A DNA stretch of 64,000 nt from Desulfovibrio gilichinskyi. Its GTDB lineage: Bacteria > Desulfobacterota > Desulfovibrionia > Desulfovibrionales > Desulfovibrionaceae. Positions within the stretch are counted from its first letter, which is position 1. Each line of letters begins with the position of its first letter. This document shows positions 36,539-46,104 of this stretch, in pieces. Position numbers and translations under genes: made by a program. The stretch spans positions 682,001 through 746,000 of the forward strand of contig NZ_FWZU01000002.1 of assembly GCF_900177375.1 (NCBI RefSeq), written 5' to 3'. A model generated the notes under the pieces. It saw only the letters and a program-made list of their open reading frames with translations, ran no database searches and was not told the origin of the DNA.

Positions 36539-37921
36539 TTATTTGACTAGTTCGTTTCCGGAGCGGCTCCATGCCAACGCCCCGCCAGCGAGTGAACAAA
36601 CATGAGTATGTCCATGGTTCTGAAGATAGCTGCCGACAATGTTGGAGCGGTATCCTGAACCGCACATAACAATTACGGGAGTCTCTTTCTCTACCTGCAA
36701 TCCTTCTTCAAGTACCAAAGCAAGAGGTTTATGGATTGCTCCCTTTACATGTCCACTATTCCATTCGTCAGGAGTTCTTACATCAAGTAAAATGAACTCG
36801 CGTTCATCCTGTATTGCTTCCTGCAAATCCCATGTAGATTTTTGTGCAAGGCTTTTTACAGGGTATCCGGACAGCAGCCATGAACTGATGCCGCCTAGAA
36901 GGTATCCAAAAATATTGTCATACCCAATGCGGTGCAATTCTAAACACATGCGGTCGTAGTCCTGTTTTGAATTGACTACTAAAAGAATGTCCGCATTTGG
37001 TTCAACAACCATACCTACCCAGTTGGCAAGCTGCTTTTCAAGGCCGATATTGATGCTGCCGGGGATATGGAATCCTCCGAATCCCGCAGCGTCGCGAACG
37101 TCGATAACTGTGGCACCTTTATCCATAATCTGCTTGAACCTTTCAGGGTTCATCGCTTTATCCAAAGGGCATCTTTCAAGAAGAGGCGCTCCTTTGAAAT
37201 TTGTCTCGATTATGTGGGTGAACGATTTCGGGCGTGCTGGAAAAGATTCCAGAACCTTCCTTTTGAATTTTTTAAATGATTCAAATTTAAGCATGGGATT
37301 GTTGCGTCTTTCATACCCCAAAGTGGTACTAGGTTTCGCACTCATTCCCTTGCCGCAAAGTGAACCCTGACCGTGAGCCGGAAACACTTCCAGATAATCA
37401 GGAAGATTCCCGAGTTTAACGTAAAGGCTGTTGTAGAGGTTTTCCACCTGCTCATCCAGAATTTCATTTCCCGGCAGGTCAGGGCGGCCTATGTCGCCGA
37501 CAAATAGCAAGTCACCTGTTAGAATCATCCATGGATCAGTTCCGCGCACCATATCCGTCACAAGAATTGATATAGCGTTAGGAGTGTGTCCGGGAGTATA
37601 TATAAACTCCAGTTTTACACTGCCTATAGTGAAAGTATCGCCTTCTTTAATCGGAGTATGAGGGTATGCCACCTTTGCATTTTCATGGATGAAAAGAGTC
37701 GCTCCGGTGATCGATTTAAGTTCCTGTTCACCACCGACATGATCAGCGTGAACATGCGTATTTATTACATGAGTGATCTTCATTCCCTCTTCGCGGGAAA
37801 TATCAAGATAATCCTGTATATCTCGCTTAGGGTCTACAATTGCCATCTGTCCGGCTGCCGGGCAGCCTATTACATATGAATAGCAGCCAAGTCCTTCAGT
37901 CGTAATTTGTTTAAAATACAT
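36539..37921 (-). CDS. Metallo-beta-lactamase-fold hydrolase with two rhodanese domains
   Basis: 460 residues. The N-terminal MBL domain has His56-x-His58-x-Asp60-His61 (THVHADH) and TPGHT, as in glyoxalase II and persulfide dioxygenase. Two rhodanese domains follow (about 265-350 and 365-455). The first lacks the catalytic cysteine (VVNSKQDY). The second keeps Cys420 in CGSGYRS. The architecture is that of persulfide dioxygenase/sulfurtransferase-like proteins that handle sulfane sulfur. It lies 26 bases after the superoxide reductase-like gene and is probably co-transcribed, suggesting a sulfide/oxidative stress role. Confidence 0.88.
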   Translation of the reverse strand: MYFKQITTEGLGCYSYVIGCPAAGQMAIVDPKRDIQDYLDISREEGMKITHVINTHVHADHVGGEQELKSITGATLFIHENAKVAYPHTPIKEGDTFTIGSVKLEFIYTPGHTPNAISILVTDMVRGTDPWMILTGDLLFVGDIGRPDLPGNEILDEQVENLYNSLYVKLGNLPDYLEVFPAHGQGSLCGKGMSAKPSTTLGYERRNNPMLKFESFKKFKRKVLESFPARPKSFTHIIETNFKGAPLLERCPLDKAMNPERFKQIMDKGATVIDVRDAAGFGGFHIPGSINIGLEKQLANWVGMVVEPNADILLVVNSKQDYDRMCLELHRIGYDNIFGYLLGGISSWLLSGYPVKSLAQKSTWDLQEAIQDEREFILLDVRTPDEWNSGHVKGAIHKPLALVLEEGLQVEKETPVIVMCGSGYRSNIVGSYLQNHGHTHVCSLAGGALAWSRSGNELVK

Positions 37922-37947
37922 TATTAGAGACGCTCCGGTCTTTTCAT

Positions 37948-38370
37948 TTAAATTTTAAATTTTCCAATCCACAAATCATGAAGATTACAGAAACTTGTTA
38001 CATAAAACTTTTTGCCGGAACTGTTTGCGGGAAGCGGGTACTTTGATACAGCCGTTTTGTCCGTGGGCGCAAAGGTATGTTCGCCGATTGGGGTACCTTT
38101 AGAGTCTACAATAGTGTGGCGGACTATATAATGTTTTTCAGACATCGGGTGAGGTGTCGTTACAATAATTTCTGTATCGGTGATCTCTACCTTAGGAACA
38201 TGGGTTCCGGCTTTTCCTTCCCAATGTCCTTGATGTTTCTGGGTGAAAGCAACATTGTAAGGAAACTCAAGTTCATCATCGGCAGAAACTGTTCGTCCGG
38301 TAAGTAGCGTGCCGGTCACTGCCGCCGCTGCGGCTACAGACATTGTCATGAATGCTCTTCGTGAAGTCAT
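37948..38370 (-). CDS. Exported superoxide reductase-like protein (neelaredoxin/desulfoferrodoxin family)
   Basis: 140 residues with a Tat-type signal (TSRRAFM, then Ala-rich). The iron ligands expected for the family are present: His57 in THVPKVE, His74 and His80 in HPMSEKHYI, and Cys128/His131 in CNLHDLW. The Glu-Lys pair that normally precedes the first histidine (EKHVP) is Gly-Thr here. It lacks the N-terminal rubredoxin-like domain, so it is of the single-iron class. It probably acts in the periplasm on superoxide or a related oxidant. It is paired with the MBL/rhodanese gene. Confidence 0.85.
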   Translation of the reverse strand: MTSRRAFMTMSVAAAAAVTGTLLTGRTVSADDELEFPYNVAFTQKHQGHWEGKAGTHVPKVEITDTEIIVTTPHPMSEKHYIVRHTIVDSKGTPIGEHTFAPTDKTAVSKYPLPANSSGKKFYVTSFCNLHDLWIGKFKI

Positions 38371-38417
38371 TTGATTTCTCCTTATGTTAAATTGTCCTTA
38401 ATACCAATGTTTCTACT

Positions 38418-38448
38418 ATTGTATTTAATAATAGATTTAATTTGTCAA
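38418..38448 (-). promoter_or_regulatory. Possible promoter for the superoxide reductase-like gene
   Basis: The minus strand has TTGACA (38448-38443) and TACAAT (38423-38418), both close to consensus but 19 bases apart, about 50 bases before the ATG. The spacing lowers confidence. The rest of the gap up to 38666 is AT-rich and must also carry the promoter of the divergent sensor kinase. Confidence 0.4.
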
Positions 38449-38666
38449 GAATGATTACTATTTTGTCATATTTTACTCGGAAGATAGTATCAATTTTTTT
38501 CAGAAGGTAATACCTTTCAGTAGCCTTTCTTGTTGGTGTTAACAGAAGTGTATGATAATGAATTATGTAAATTATAAAGAATAATGTTGCTAAAAATAAT
38601 AAATTTATATCTATCTGCTATATGATTTTTATTTGTTAAGAATTTTATAAGCATGCGAGATGTTTT

Positions 38667-41342
38667 ATGCGAAAAGTTTTTTTTGTAGTCTTATTTATAT
38701 TCCTTGCCGCTATTTCTGTTCTTACTGAACAGGCTCACGCTTCTGCTAAACGTGTTCTTCTGATCAGTTCCTACAATCCGGCATTTCCGACTTTTTTTCA
38801 GCAAACAAATGGATTGGAATCAGTTTTTAAGCCTGCTGGAATTTCACTGGATATTGAGTTCATGGACAGCAAACGTTTTTATAGTCCTGAAAATATTTTA
38901 GCATTCCATAACCTTTTAAAACTGAAACTGCTTAGACTTTCCCCATATGATATAATTGTAACATCAGATGACAATGCCTTTAAGTTCGTATTGGAATACC
39001 AGAATGAATTATTCCCGAATATTCCGGTTGTTTTTTTGGGAGTTAATAATCAGGAACTAGCCAGATCTATGAATTTTAATGATCTGGTTACCGGGGTTAT
39101 TGAAGCTGTTTCAATGCATGAAACTTTGGGCCTTGCTTTTGATCTGTTTCCAAAGGCAAATAATATTTATGCTATCGTTGATGGCTCTCCCAGTGGGCAG
39201 GGAGATCTTGAAACATTCAAAGGACATAGTGCTCATTTTTCGGGCAAGAAATTAAAGGTTTTATCGCTTGGTAATACCTCATGGGATGAGTTTGGCAGAA
39301 ATCTTGAGAAAATATCAGACAACGATGCAATATTGTTGCTTTCAGCTTACAGAGATAAGTCAGGAACAGGAAAGTTGTTTGCCGATTCACTTGAGCTGAT
39401 TGTTTCACATAGCAAGGCGCCTATTTTCCATCTATGGGAGCATGGTTTAGGACAGGGGATTATAGGCGGTAGAGTTATTTCTCAATTCGAACAAGGGGTC
39501 GCTGCTGCAAAAATATGTTTAGACATTTTTAACGGGAAGCAGGTTAAAGATATTCCAGTTGTTGAAGGTTCTGAAGTTAATAAGTTTATATTTGATAATA
39601 ATATTTTGAAGAGATTTCATATTAACAAAGACTCTTTGCCTCCAGGAAGTCTGGTAATAAATCAACCTAAATCGCTTTTTACTCAGCATCGGAAAACACT
39701 TTTAATCGCGCTGTGTTTCGTAATTCTTCTTTTGTCTTTCATAGGAGCTCTTATTGTTTATATTTTCCGCCTGCGGAGAGCTGAAGACAATGCCAGAAAA
39801 AGTGAAGAGCGGTTTGCTCTCGCAATGGACGCAAGCAGAGACGGTCTTTGGGACTGGAATATAAGTACGGATGATGTATACTATAGCCCCGGCTATAAGG
39901 CTATGCTCGGTTACAAGTTTAACGAGGTTCCTTCGCACGTAGACGCGTGGGTTGATTTAATCCATCCAGCCGATCAGGACGCGGCAATAGAGGCTAATAC
40001 GGACTGCATTGAAAACAAAACAGATTCTTTTGAAGTTGAGTTCCGGATGCAGACCAAGAGTGGTAAGTGGGTTTGGATTCTAGGTCGTGGCAAAGCCGTA
40101 GAACGTGATGAAACAGGCAGAGCTGTTCGTGTTGTAGGAACTCACACGGATATTACCGAGCATAAAAACATAGAAAAAGAACTGCGCAGACTTCGCAATT
40201 ATCTTACAAATATAATCGATTCTATGCCTTCAATCCTTATCGGAGTTGACCATGAGGGGGTGGTCACTCAATGGAATCGTGAAGCCCAGCGCGTGACTGG
40301 ATTTTCGGCTGCTGATGCCGAAGGAAAACTTTTGTCGGATGTTTTTCCAAGACTGACTCCGCAGTTGAAGTGGATTGAAGAGTCTTTATCAAGTCATCAG
40401 ATTCATACTGATTCCAGAGTTCATACGCAGGAAGATGGGTCGGACAAGTTTGAGGATATAGCCATATACCCTTTAAGCTCTAACGGAGTAGAAGGGGTTG
40501 TAATAAGGGTTGATGATGTTACTCAGCGGGTCCGCCTTGAAGAAATGATCGTTCAAAACGAAAAGATGATCTCTATTGGTAGTTTGGCCGCAGGAATGGC
40601 GCATGAAATTAATAATCCTTTAGGTGCTATTGTCCAAGGAACTCAGAATCTTTCCCGTCGGTTATCGCTTGATCTTCCTGCTAATTTAAAGATTGCCGAA
40701 GAATACAATATCAACCTTGAGAAAGTCTATGAATATCTTAATGATCGCAGTATATTTAAGATAATTGAAGGGATAAACGGTTCAGGTCTCAGAGCGGCTG
40801 CGATAGTAACTAATATGCTAAGTTTTTGCCGTAAAAGTGATAACGCCGTGAAAAAAAATAATTTGGCGATGCTGTTAGAAAATTCTCTTGAAATGGCTAA
40901 AAATGAATATGATTTAGATAGAAAATATGATTTTAAGAAAATAGAAGTTGAGCGGGAATATGCGCAGGACCTTCCTGATATTTGTTGTGACGGCAATGAA
41001 ATTCAGCAGGTTTTTTTGAATTTAATAAAAAATGGAGCTTATGCTGTATCAGATAAATCTTATGTTAACAGTTCTCCTAAGTTGTTTCTCCGGCTTCGTT
41101 TAGAGAGGGATACGGTCGTTGCTGAAATTGAAGATAATGGATTAGGCATGGATGAAACAGCTCGAAAGCGCGCTTTCGAGCCATTTTTTACAACTAAACC
41201 GACTGGATCTGGAACAGGACTTGGGTTGTCGATTTCATATTTTATAATAGTGGAGCAACACAAAGGTCATATGGAAGTCTTTTCTTCACCCGGAAACTGG
41301 ACCCGCTTTATTGTGAAGCTTCCCATAAAGTCAGAATGTTAG
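38667..41342 (+). CDS. Sensor histidine kinase with periplasmic ABC-substrate-binding-type sensor and two PAS domains
   Basis: 891 residues. The order is a signal peptide or first membrane segment (MRKVFFVVLFIFLAAISVL), a periplasmic binding-protein-like domain (about 28-325), a membrane segment (about 347-370), PAS with PAC (about 380-500), a second PAS (about 510-625), a HisKA helix with His646 in MAHEINNPLG, and a HATPase domain with DGNEIQQVFLNLIKNG and GTGLGLS. No receiver is fused and no response regulator gene is adjacent. The sensed ligand is unknown. Confidence 0.92.
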   Translation: MRKVFFVVLFIFLAAISVLTEQAHASAKRVLLISSYNPAFPTFFQQTNGLESVFKPAGISLDIEFMDSKRFYSPENILAFHNLLKLKLLRLSPYDIIVTSDDNAFKFVLEYQNELFPNIPVVFLGVNNQELARSMNFNDLVTGVIEAVSMHETLGLAFDLFPKANNIYAIVDGSPSGQGDLETFKGHSAHFSGKKLKVLSLGNTSWDEFGRNLEKISDNDAILLLSAYRDKSGTGKLFADSLELIVSHSKAPIFHLWEHGLGQGIIGGRVISQFEQGVAAAKICLDIFNGKQVKDIPVVEGSEVNKFIFDNNILKRFHINKDSLPPGSLVINQPKSLFTQHRKTLLIALCFVILLLSFIGALIVYIFRLRRAEDNARKSEERFALAMDASRDGLWDWNISTDDVYYSPGYKAMLGYKFNEVPSHVDAWVDLIHPADQDAAIEANTDCIENKTDSFEVEFRMQTKSGKWVWILGRGKAVERDETGRAVRVVGTHTDITEHKNIEKELRRLRNYLTNIIDSMPSILIGVDHEGVVTQWNREAQRVTGFSAADAEGKLLSDVFPRLTPQLKWIEESLSSHQIHTDSRVHTQEDGSDKFEDIAIYPLSSNGVEGVVIRVDDVTQRVRLEEMIVQNEKMISIGSLAAGMAHEINNPLGAIVQGTQNLSRRLSLDLPANLKIAEEYNINLEKVYEYLNDRSIFKIIEGINGSGLRAAAIVTNMLSFCRKSDNAVKKNNLAMLLENSLEMAKNEYDLDRKYDFKKIEVEREYAQDLPDICCDGNEIQQVFLNLIKNGAYAVSDKSYVNSSPKLFLRLRLERDTVVAEIEDNGLGMDETARKRAFEPFFTTKPTGSGTGLGLSISYFIIVEQHKGHMEVFSSPGNWTRFIVKLPIKSEC

Positions 41343-41351
41343 GACCCGAAA

Positions 41352-43007
41352 TTATTTATTCCAGCCTCCGTCTTTAAGTACTACTCGGTTGAGCGCTAAA
41401 GCCATTTCTGATGCTTCCATCTTGTCGGTAACTATTTCTATGTAACAACCGCAGTCAGCTTTGTCTGCTCTCTCAAGTGCCGTGTCCAGTTCTTGATTGT
41501 TAACAACTTTTGCGGTGAACCAATCTTCCATACCGAATGCTTCCGGCAATTTGCTGTAATTCCATTGCGCAATTTCGTTGTAATATATGTACGGATTTTT
41601 ACCTAACATGCGTTCAATAAGATATCCGTCATTGTTCAAGCAAAATATTACGGGCTTAAGTCCTAATCGTCCGAATTGGCTGATTTCCTGAACCGTAAGT
41701 TGATGCGCCCCTTCCCCCGTTACAAGAACAACTCTGCGATCAGGAGCTGCGACCGCGGCGCCGAATGAGGCAGGCGTTGCCCATCCTATCGAACCCCAAA
41801 GAGTCTGGTTGTAAAACAAGGCTCCCTCTGGAAGCTTTGCTGTGATCAGCCCCATAGACGATGTGCCTGTTTCTGCAATAATGATATCGCCTGATTTAAA
41901 AAACTTCTCAATCCGCGGGTACAGTGAGTCAGCTGTGATTTTATCTTCAGCCGATCCTTGTGGCTGGCCAAGTCCTTTTACTTCATGATTTTTGATAAAA
42001 TTTTGCGATTTAATTTCTTTTTTTAAGGCTGTGATAACATCTTTTATAAAAACGTTATGGTATGTTGCGTGCCCGACATGTACATGGTCAGGATGGATAT
42101 TTATTTCACCTATGGGATCAAATTTTATAGTGAATGCGCCAGTGTTTATATCAGACCTGATAGTTCCGAAGCTTACAATCAGATCGCTTTCTTCGACAAT
42201 TTGCCGCACGTCCTCAGCAATAAGGCTGCCGCTGTAAACTCCGATGAAGTTTGGATGAAATTCTGAAAGTGTTCCTTTCCCCATAAGCATAGAGGTGAAT
42301 GGAAGTCCTGCTTTCTCTATTATTTCCTGTGTTTCCATACGCAAATCATAACGACCTATTAATGTTCCAACTACTGCAACAGGTGATTTTGCTTTACCAA
42401 TTTTATCTGTGATGATTTTAACCACTGTTGCCAGAGTTTCTTGATTGCTTTTTTGCTTCACTAAAGGGTGTGGATCGGAACAACCAAGTTCCATCATGGC
42501 AAAGTCCCCTGGAATTCCGAAGTATACAGGTTTCTTCTGAGTTAGAGCTGCATTAATGAGACGGTCAACTTCTGAAACAGTATTTTCGGGAGTGAGGATG
42601 GTGCTTGCGCATACTACCGGCTGAACCATTTTGTGGAATAGATCAAATTCCCCGTTGCCGAGGGTATGGTGCATAATATTATCCCCTTTGAGGATAGAAT
42701 GCTTGGGCATGCCTACAATATGGAAAATAGGCAGATGTTCTGCATAGGCTCCGGCAATGCCGCCGAGAGCATTGAGTTCTCCGACTCCATAAGTGGTGCA
42801 TAGAGCTGAGCAACCTTTGATACGGGCGTAACCGTCAGCCGCAAAAGCTCCATTAAGTTCACTACAGCAGCCTATCCAGTTAAGATCCGGGTCATTGCAT
42901 ATGGCATCGTTAACGGGAAAAGCGTAGTCACCCGGAACTCCGAAAATATCTGTGACTCCGATTTCTTTGAGTCGTTCAAGCAAATGAGAAATAACTGTTT
43001 TCGACAT
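41352..43007 (-). CDS. Thiamine diphosphate-dependent 2-keto acid decarboxylase (indolepyruvate/pyruvate decarboxylase type)
   Basis: 551 residues. The N-terminal PYR domain has GVPGDYAFPVNDAI and the catalytic glutamate in CCSELNGAFAADGYAR. The C-terminal PP domain has the ThDP-metal motif GEGAHQLTVQEI...FCLNNDGYLIE. The GDYAFP and GIAGAYAEHLP phrases place it with non-oxidative decarboxylases (pyruvate, indolepyruvate or branched-chain) rather than acetolactate synthase. It is cytosolic and appears monocistronic. The substrate cannot be fixed from sequence alone. Confidence 0.88.
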   Translation of the reverse strand: MSKTVISHLLERLKEIGVTDIFGVPGDYAFPVNDAICNDPDLNWIGCCSELNGAFAADGYARIKGCSALCTTYGVGELNALGGIAGAYAEHLPIFHIVGMPKHSILKGDNIMHHTLGNGEFDLFHKMVQPVVCASTILTPENTVSEVDRLINAALTQKKPVYFGIPGDFAMMELGCSDPHPLVKQKSNQETLATVVKIITDKIGKAKSPVAVVGTLIGRYDLRMETQEIIEKAGLPFTSMLMGKGTLSEFHPNFIGVYSGSLIAEDVRQIVEESDLIVSFGTIRSDINTGAFTIKFDPIGEINIHPDHVHVGHATYHNVFIKDVITALKKEIKSQNFIKNHEVKGLGQPQGSAEDKITADSLYPRIEKFFKSGDIIIAETGTSSMGLITAKLPEGALFYNQTLWGSIGWATPASFGAAVAAPDRRVVLVTGEGAHQLTVQEISQFGRLGLKPVIFCLNNDGYLIERMLGKNPYIYYNEIAQWNYSKLPEAFGMEDWFTAKVVNNQELDTALERADKADCGCYIEIVTDKMEASEMALALNRVVLKDGGWNK

Positions 43008-43153
43008 GACTGTGACCTCTGATGGTTGTGATCTTTTAGATTAGTAAAGTTATATTATCTAAAATAATGACATTTCATGAGGGGGATGTCCATGTTACAG
43101 TGATAAATTATTGTCTCCGGAGTGTAATTCTTTACTCTTTCAGCGTAATAAAG

Positions 43154-43564
43154 TTAATTTGCTGATTGGCTGTGGATAAACATACCAAGTCTTTTATCAG
43201 TGTCGTTAATATGTTGTACAAGCCATGTGCTTAAATAGTTCAATATTTCCATGGAAGTATTAGCAGCACCGTTATTACATAGATTTTCAACTTCATTTAC
43301 TTTAGCAATAAATTCTTTATGTTCATTAATGTGAGCCGGAGTTTCAGGATAATCATATTTTTTCATGATTCTTACTTCAGCTCCAAAATGTTCAAGAATG
43401 TAAGTGTGCAGGTCTGAAATAATGTTTAGAACATCCTGATCAGAATTATTGTTTGATATCATCATATCGTAAAGAACATTAATCATTGTAATTAATTCTT
43501 TGTGTTGATCGTCTATCTCTGTGAAGTTGATTGATAGAGATTCATTCCATTCAAGCATAGGCAT
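43154..43564 (-). CDS. Bacteriohemerythrin
   Basis: 136 residues, single-domain. The diiron ligands are all in place: His21, His59 and Glu63 (HFGAE), His78 and His82 (HINEH), His118 and Asp123 (HINDTD). It binds O2 reversibly in the cytosol and in anaerobes may buffer or sense oxygen. It is 36 bases downstream of the GAF/HD-GYP gene in the same direction, so the two may form an oxygen-linked signalling unit, which is inference. Confidence 0.93.
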   Translation of the reverse strand: MPMLEWNESLSINFTEIDDQHKELITMINVLYDMMISNNNSDQDVLNIISDLHTYILEHFGAEVRIMKKYDYPETPAHINEHKEFIAKVNEVENLCNNGAANTSMEILNYLSTWLVQHINDTDKRLGMFIHSQSAN

Positions 43565-43600
43565 AGTGTTTCTCTAGGTTGAAGGTGAAAGGTTGAATTA

Positions 43601-45388
43601 TCATTTATATAAAAAGTCGCTGATTTCTACAGCATCACATTGCTCAGGACTAAGAAATTTTTGTGCATATTGTGTGAAAACTTCTCTTTGCAGGAAAATA
43701 TTGAAAATATCACAGTCAATATCCTGATCGTTACACATTAATTTCATAATTTTGAGTGCTTCAGATATTTTTTTTGCTTTTTTATATGGCCTGTCCGAAG
43801 CTGTCAAAGCCTCAAAAATATCGGCAATAGTAAGAATGCGTGCTTCGACCGATAGATTTATTTTACTTTTCTTAAGTGGATATCCTGTGCCTATCAGCGT
43901 TTCGTGATGACTCGCCGCAATCTCTGGAACTCTCTTTAAACTGTCCGGGAAAGGGATTTGCTCCAGCATTTCAAGACCGATTAGTGTGTGCTCATTTATT
44001 TTAAAGCGATCTTCAGCAGTAAGCGAACCCTGTTTTATGCATAAGTTGTAAATTTCTCCGCGATTATATTCATTTTCGGGCGTAGAAATTGGATTGCCCA
44101 AGGTGTCTCTGATATTAGGGTATTTTTTTGTGCGCGGAATAATATGTTCAGGTTTGTCTGCGAGAAGTTTTTGTATGCTTGGTATACTGTCTTCAGGTGT
44201 TTCGTCTTTGCGTCTTAGTTCGTCAATTGAAATTCCTATTTTGTCACTGTAATGGCTAACCCATGACCTTTCACCTATTCTTTTAATTTCTTCAATATCC
44301 TCATCAGACATGAATTCTCCTCCGATATTGCTTTGGGCTACGAAGGTAAAATCTATTTCAAGTTGCTCCAGTTCTGACTCCAATTCCTCTTTTAAAAGGG
44401 TAATGTCCGTTTCCCCTTCAGCTATTTTTTTATAGTATTTTATTTCTGCGTCTCTACGAAGCACTTCAAAGCGCATGCGGATTTCATGTATACGGTCATA
44501 TATCGTTTCAAGTTTTGTCGCTTTGTTTATCACGTATTCCGGAGTGGTTATCTTGCCGCAGTCGTGTAGCCATGCGGCAATCCATATCTGCCGCCATTCT
44601 TCTTCAGTTTCTATTTTGAAATTTGTCAGAGGGCCTTCATTTGTCTCGTTGACAGCGTGAGCCAGCATTTCTGCCAGAACAGGGACTCTGGTACAGTGTC
44701 CTCCTGTGTACGGAGACTTGGAGTCAATTGATGCTGCAATAACTTTGATTAAAGAATTAAATGTTTCTTTAAGTGAATTGACTAAATTGCGGTTATCCAG
44801 CCCCACAGCTGCCTGCGCAACCAGCGATTCTAAAAGCCCGTTTGTAGTATGAAATTCAGTATTGCTGATATCGTGGATAGATTCTCTGCAGGGATTGAAA
44901 AGTTGAAGAACTCCGAGAAGTTCATCTCCTCTGGTAATTATCGGGACAGAAATTGTCGAGTTTATAATATAATCAGTCGGCTCGTTGTCTAACCCTGTAG
45001 GGAATAATGAAAGATTTTGATCTGATGTCAGGATAATTTCTTTGTTTTTATAAGCTTTGCAAGCATGAAACAATACAGACTCTTTTTGCAGAAAATCCAT
45101 GATTTCGGGAACGACTATTACACGCGGGGCAGGGTGTTCTGATAATCCGCCGAGGACCAAACTGGATGAGTTAAGAGATATCAGCTCCACTGCAAGCTTG
45201 TTGCCGTCTTTTAAATATATAACTCCACCGTCTGCATTAGAAAGGTCCCGTGCGGAATCGAAAATAATGGTAATTAACTTGGCAATATTTTTTTCCGCGG
45301 AGAGAGCAAGGCCTGCTTTTACCAGTTTTTCTAATTTATTCTGGGTAGAGATAAGACTTTCTGTATTTGAATGAATCGTAGATTTCAT
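43601..45388 (-). CDS. GAF domain / HD-GYP-type protein with variant motif and large insertion
   Basis: 595 residues, related end to end to the GAF/HD-GYP protein at 17605. A GAF domain (about 15-205) is followed by the HD-GYP domain with His275-Asp276 (LHDCGK) and the second motif HHETLIGTGYP (494-504). The usual Asp of HHExxDGxGYP is Ile499. Roughly 150 extra residues, partly coiled-coil, lie between the two motifs, beginning with the shared phrase KLETIYDR. It may still hydrolyse c-di-GMP or be a sensor only. Gene order suggests partnership with the hemerythrin. Confidence 0.88.
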   Translation of the reverse strand: MKSTIHSNTESLISTQNKLEKLVKAGLALSAEKNIAKLITIIFDSARDLSNADGGVIYLKDGNKLAVELISLNSSSLVLGGLSEHPAPRVIVVPEIMDFLQKESVLFHACKAYKNKEIILTSDQNLSLFPTGLDNEPTDYIINSTISVPIITRGDELLGVLQLFNPCRESIHDISNTEFHTTNGLLESLVAQAAVGLDNRNLVNSLKETFNSLIKVIAASIDSKSPYTGGHCTRVPVLAEMLAHAVNETNEGPLTNFKIETEEEWRQIWIAAWLHDCGKITTPEYVINKATKLETIYDRIHEIRMRFEVLRRDAEIKYYKKIAEGETDITLLKEELESELEQLEIDFTFVAQSNIGGEFMSDEDIEEIKRIGERSWVSHYSDKIGISIDELRRKDETPEDSIPSIQKLLADKPEHIIPRTKKYPNIRDTLGNPISTPENEYNRGEIYNLCIKQGSLTAEDRFKINEHTLIGLEMLEQIPFPDSLKRVPEIAASHHETLIGTGYPLKKSKINLSVEARILTIADIFEALTASDRPYKKAKKISEALKIMKLMCNDQDIDCDIFNIFLQREVFTQYAQKFLSPEQCDAVEISDFLYK

Positions 45389-45654
45389 AATTGTGCAAGC
45401 ATCTCCTGGAGCTTTATTTTAGCGATGATAGAACTTACAGGCATAGTGGATGAAAGTTAAATTTATGAAATTTTCAGCTTTTAACGCAAGGACTTTAACT
45501 AAAATAAAGCCTTTTTACGTAGCGGTCTACGCTGATAGTTCTTTTAATAACAAAAAGTCGGTAAAATATCTCAATAACTCTGATGAGTAGCTTGTTGATA
45601 TTATTTTTTATTATACACAAATAGGGAGGTGCATGGCAGTCTTAGAAAATTATT

Positions 45655-46104
45655 TTATTTTAAATTCTGAGTTAAAAACTTATCAAGCTGGTTTGTAAAT
45701 TTTTGCTTGTCCTTGGGGCCGAGAGGGGCCGGACCGCCTGAAGCTAAACCCCCGGTCCTAAGTTCTTCCATCAGATTGCGCATGCTTAAAAGTCCCTTGA
45801 TGTTGTCCACAGTGTACAGCTCACCTCTGGGATTAAGGCCGATAGCGCCTTTAGTGACAATCTTATCTGCCAAAGGGATGTCGGCGGTAACAACAAGGTC
45901 GCCGGCTTCCGCGAGTCTGGCAATTTCATCATCAGCAACATTGAATCCTGCTGAAACTCTAATTGAATTAATGAGCGGTGATGAAGGCGTGGAAACATTC
46001 GTATTAGCAACAAGCGTCATTCCAATATTACGCCGCATGGCTGTCTTGAATAACACTTCCTTGATCATGTTGGGGCAGGCATCTGCATCAACCCATATAT
46101 GCAT
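45655..46104 (-). CDS. YaiI/YqxD family protein (UPF0178)
   Basis: 149 residues from the ATG at 46104, which has GAGGATTAAT before it and gives the family start MHIWVDADACPNMIKEVL; the frame is open 14 codons upstream but lacks support. It contains VTADIPLADKIV and the C-terminal GP-rich region typical of UPF0178, a PIN-like fold with an acidic site. A nuclease-like function has been proposed for the fold; none is established. It marks the left edge of ordinary chromosome before the AT-rich element. Confidence 0.9.
   Translation of the reverse strand: MHIWVDADACPNMIKEVLFKTAMRRNIGMTLVANTNVSTPSSPLINSIRVSAGFNVADDEIARLAEAGDLVVTADIPLADKIVTKGAIGLNPRGELYTVDNIKGLLSMRNLMEELRTGGLASGGPAPLGPKDKQKFTNQLDKFLTQNLK

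Noticed and set aside
45633-45698. 21-codon ORF with GGGAGG site on the plus strand
   Set aside because: It lies mostly antisense to the end of the YaiI-family gene, has no recognisable features, and the site could be chance.
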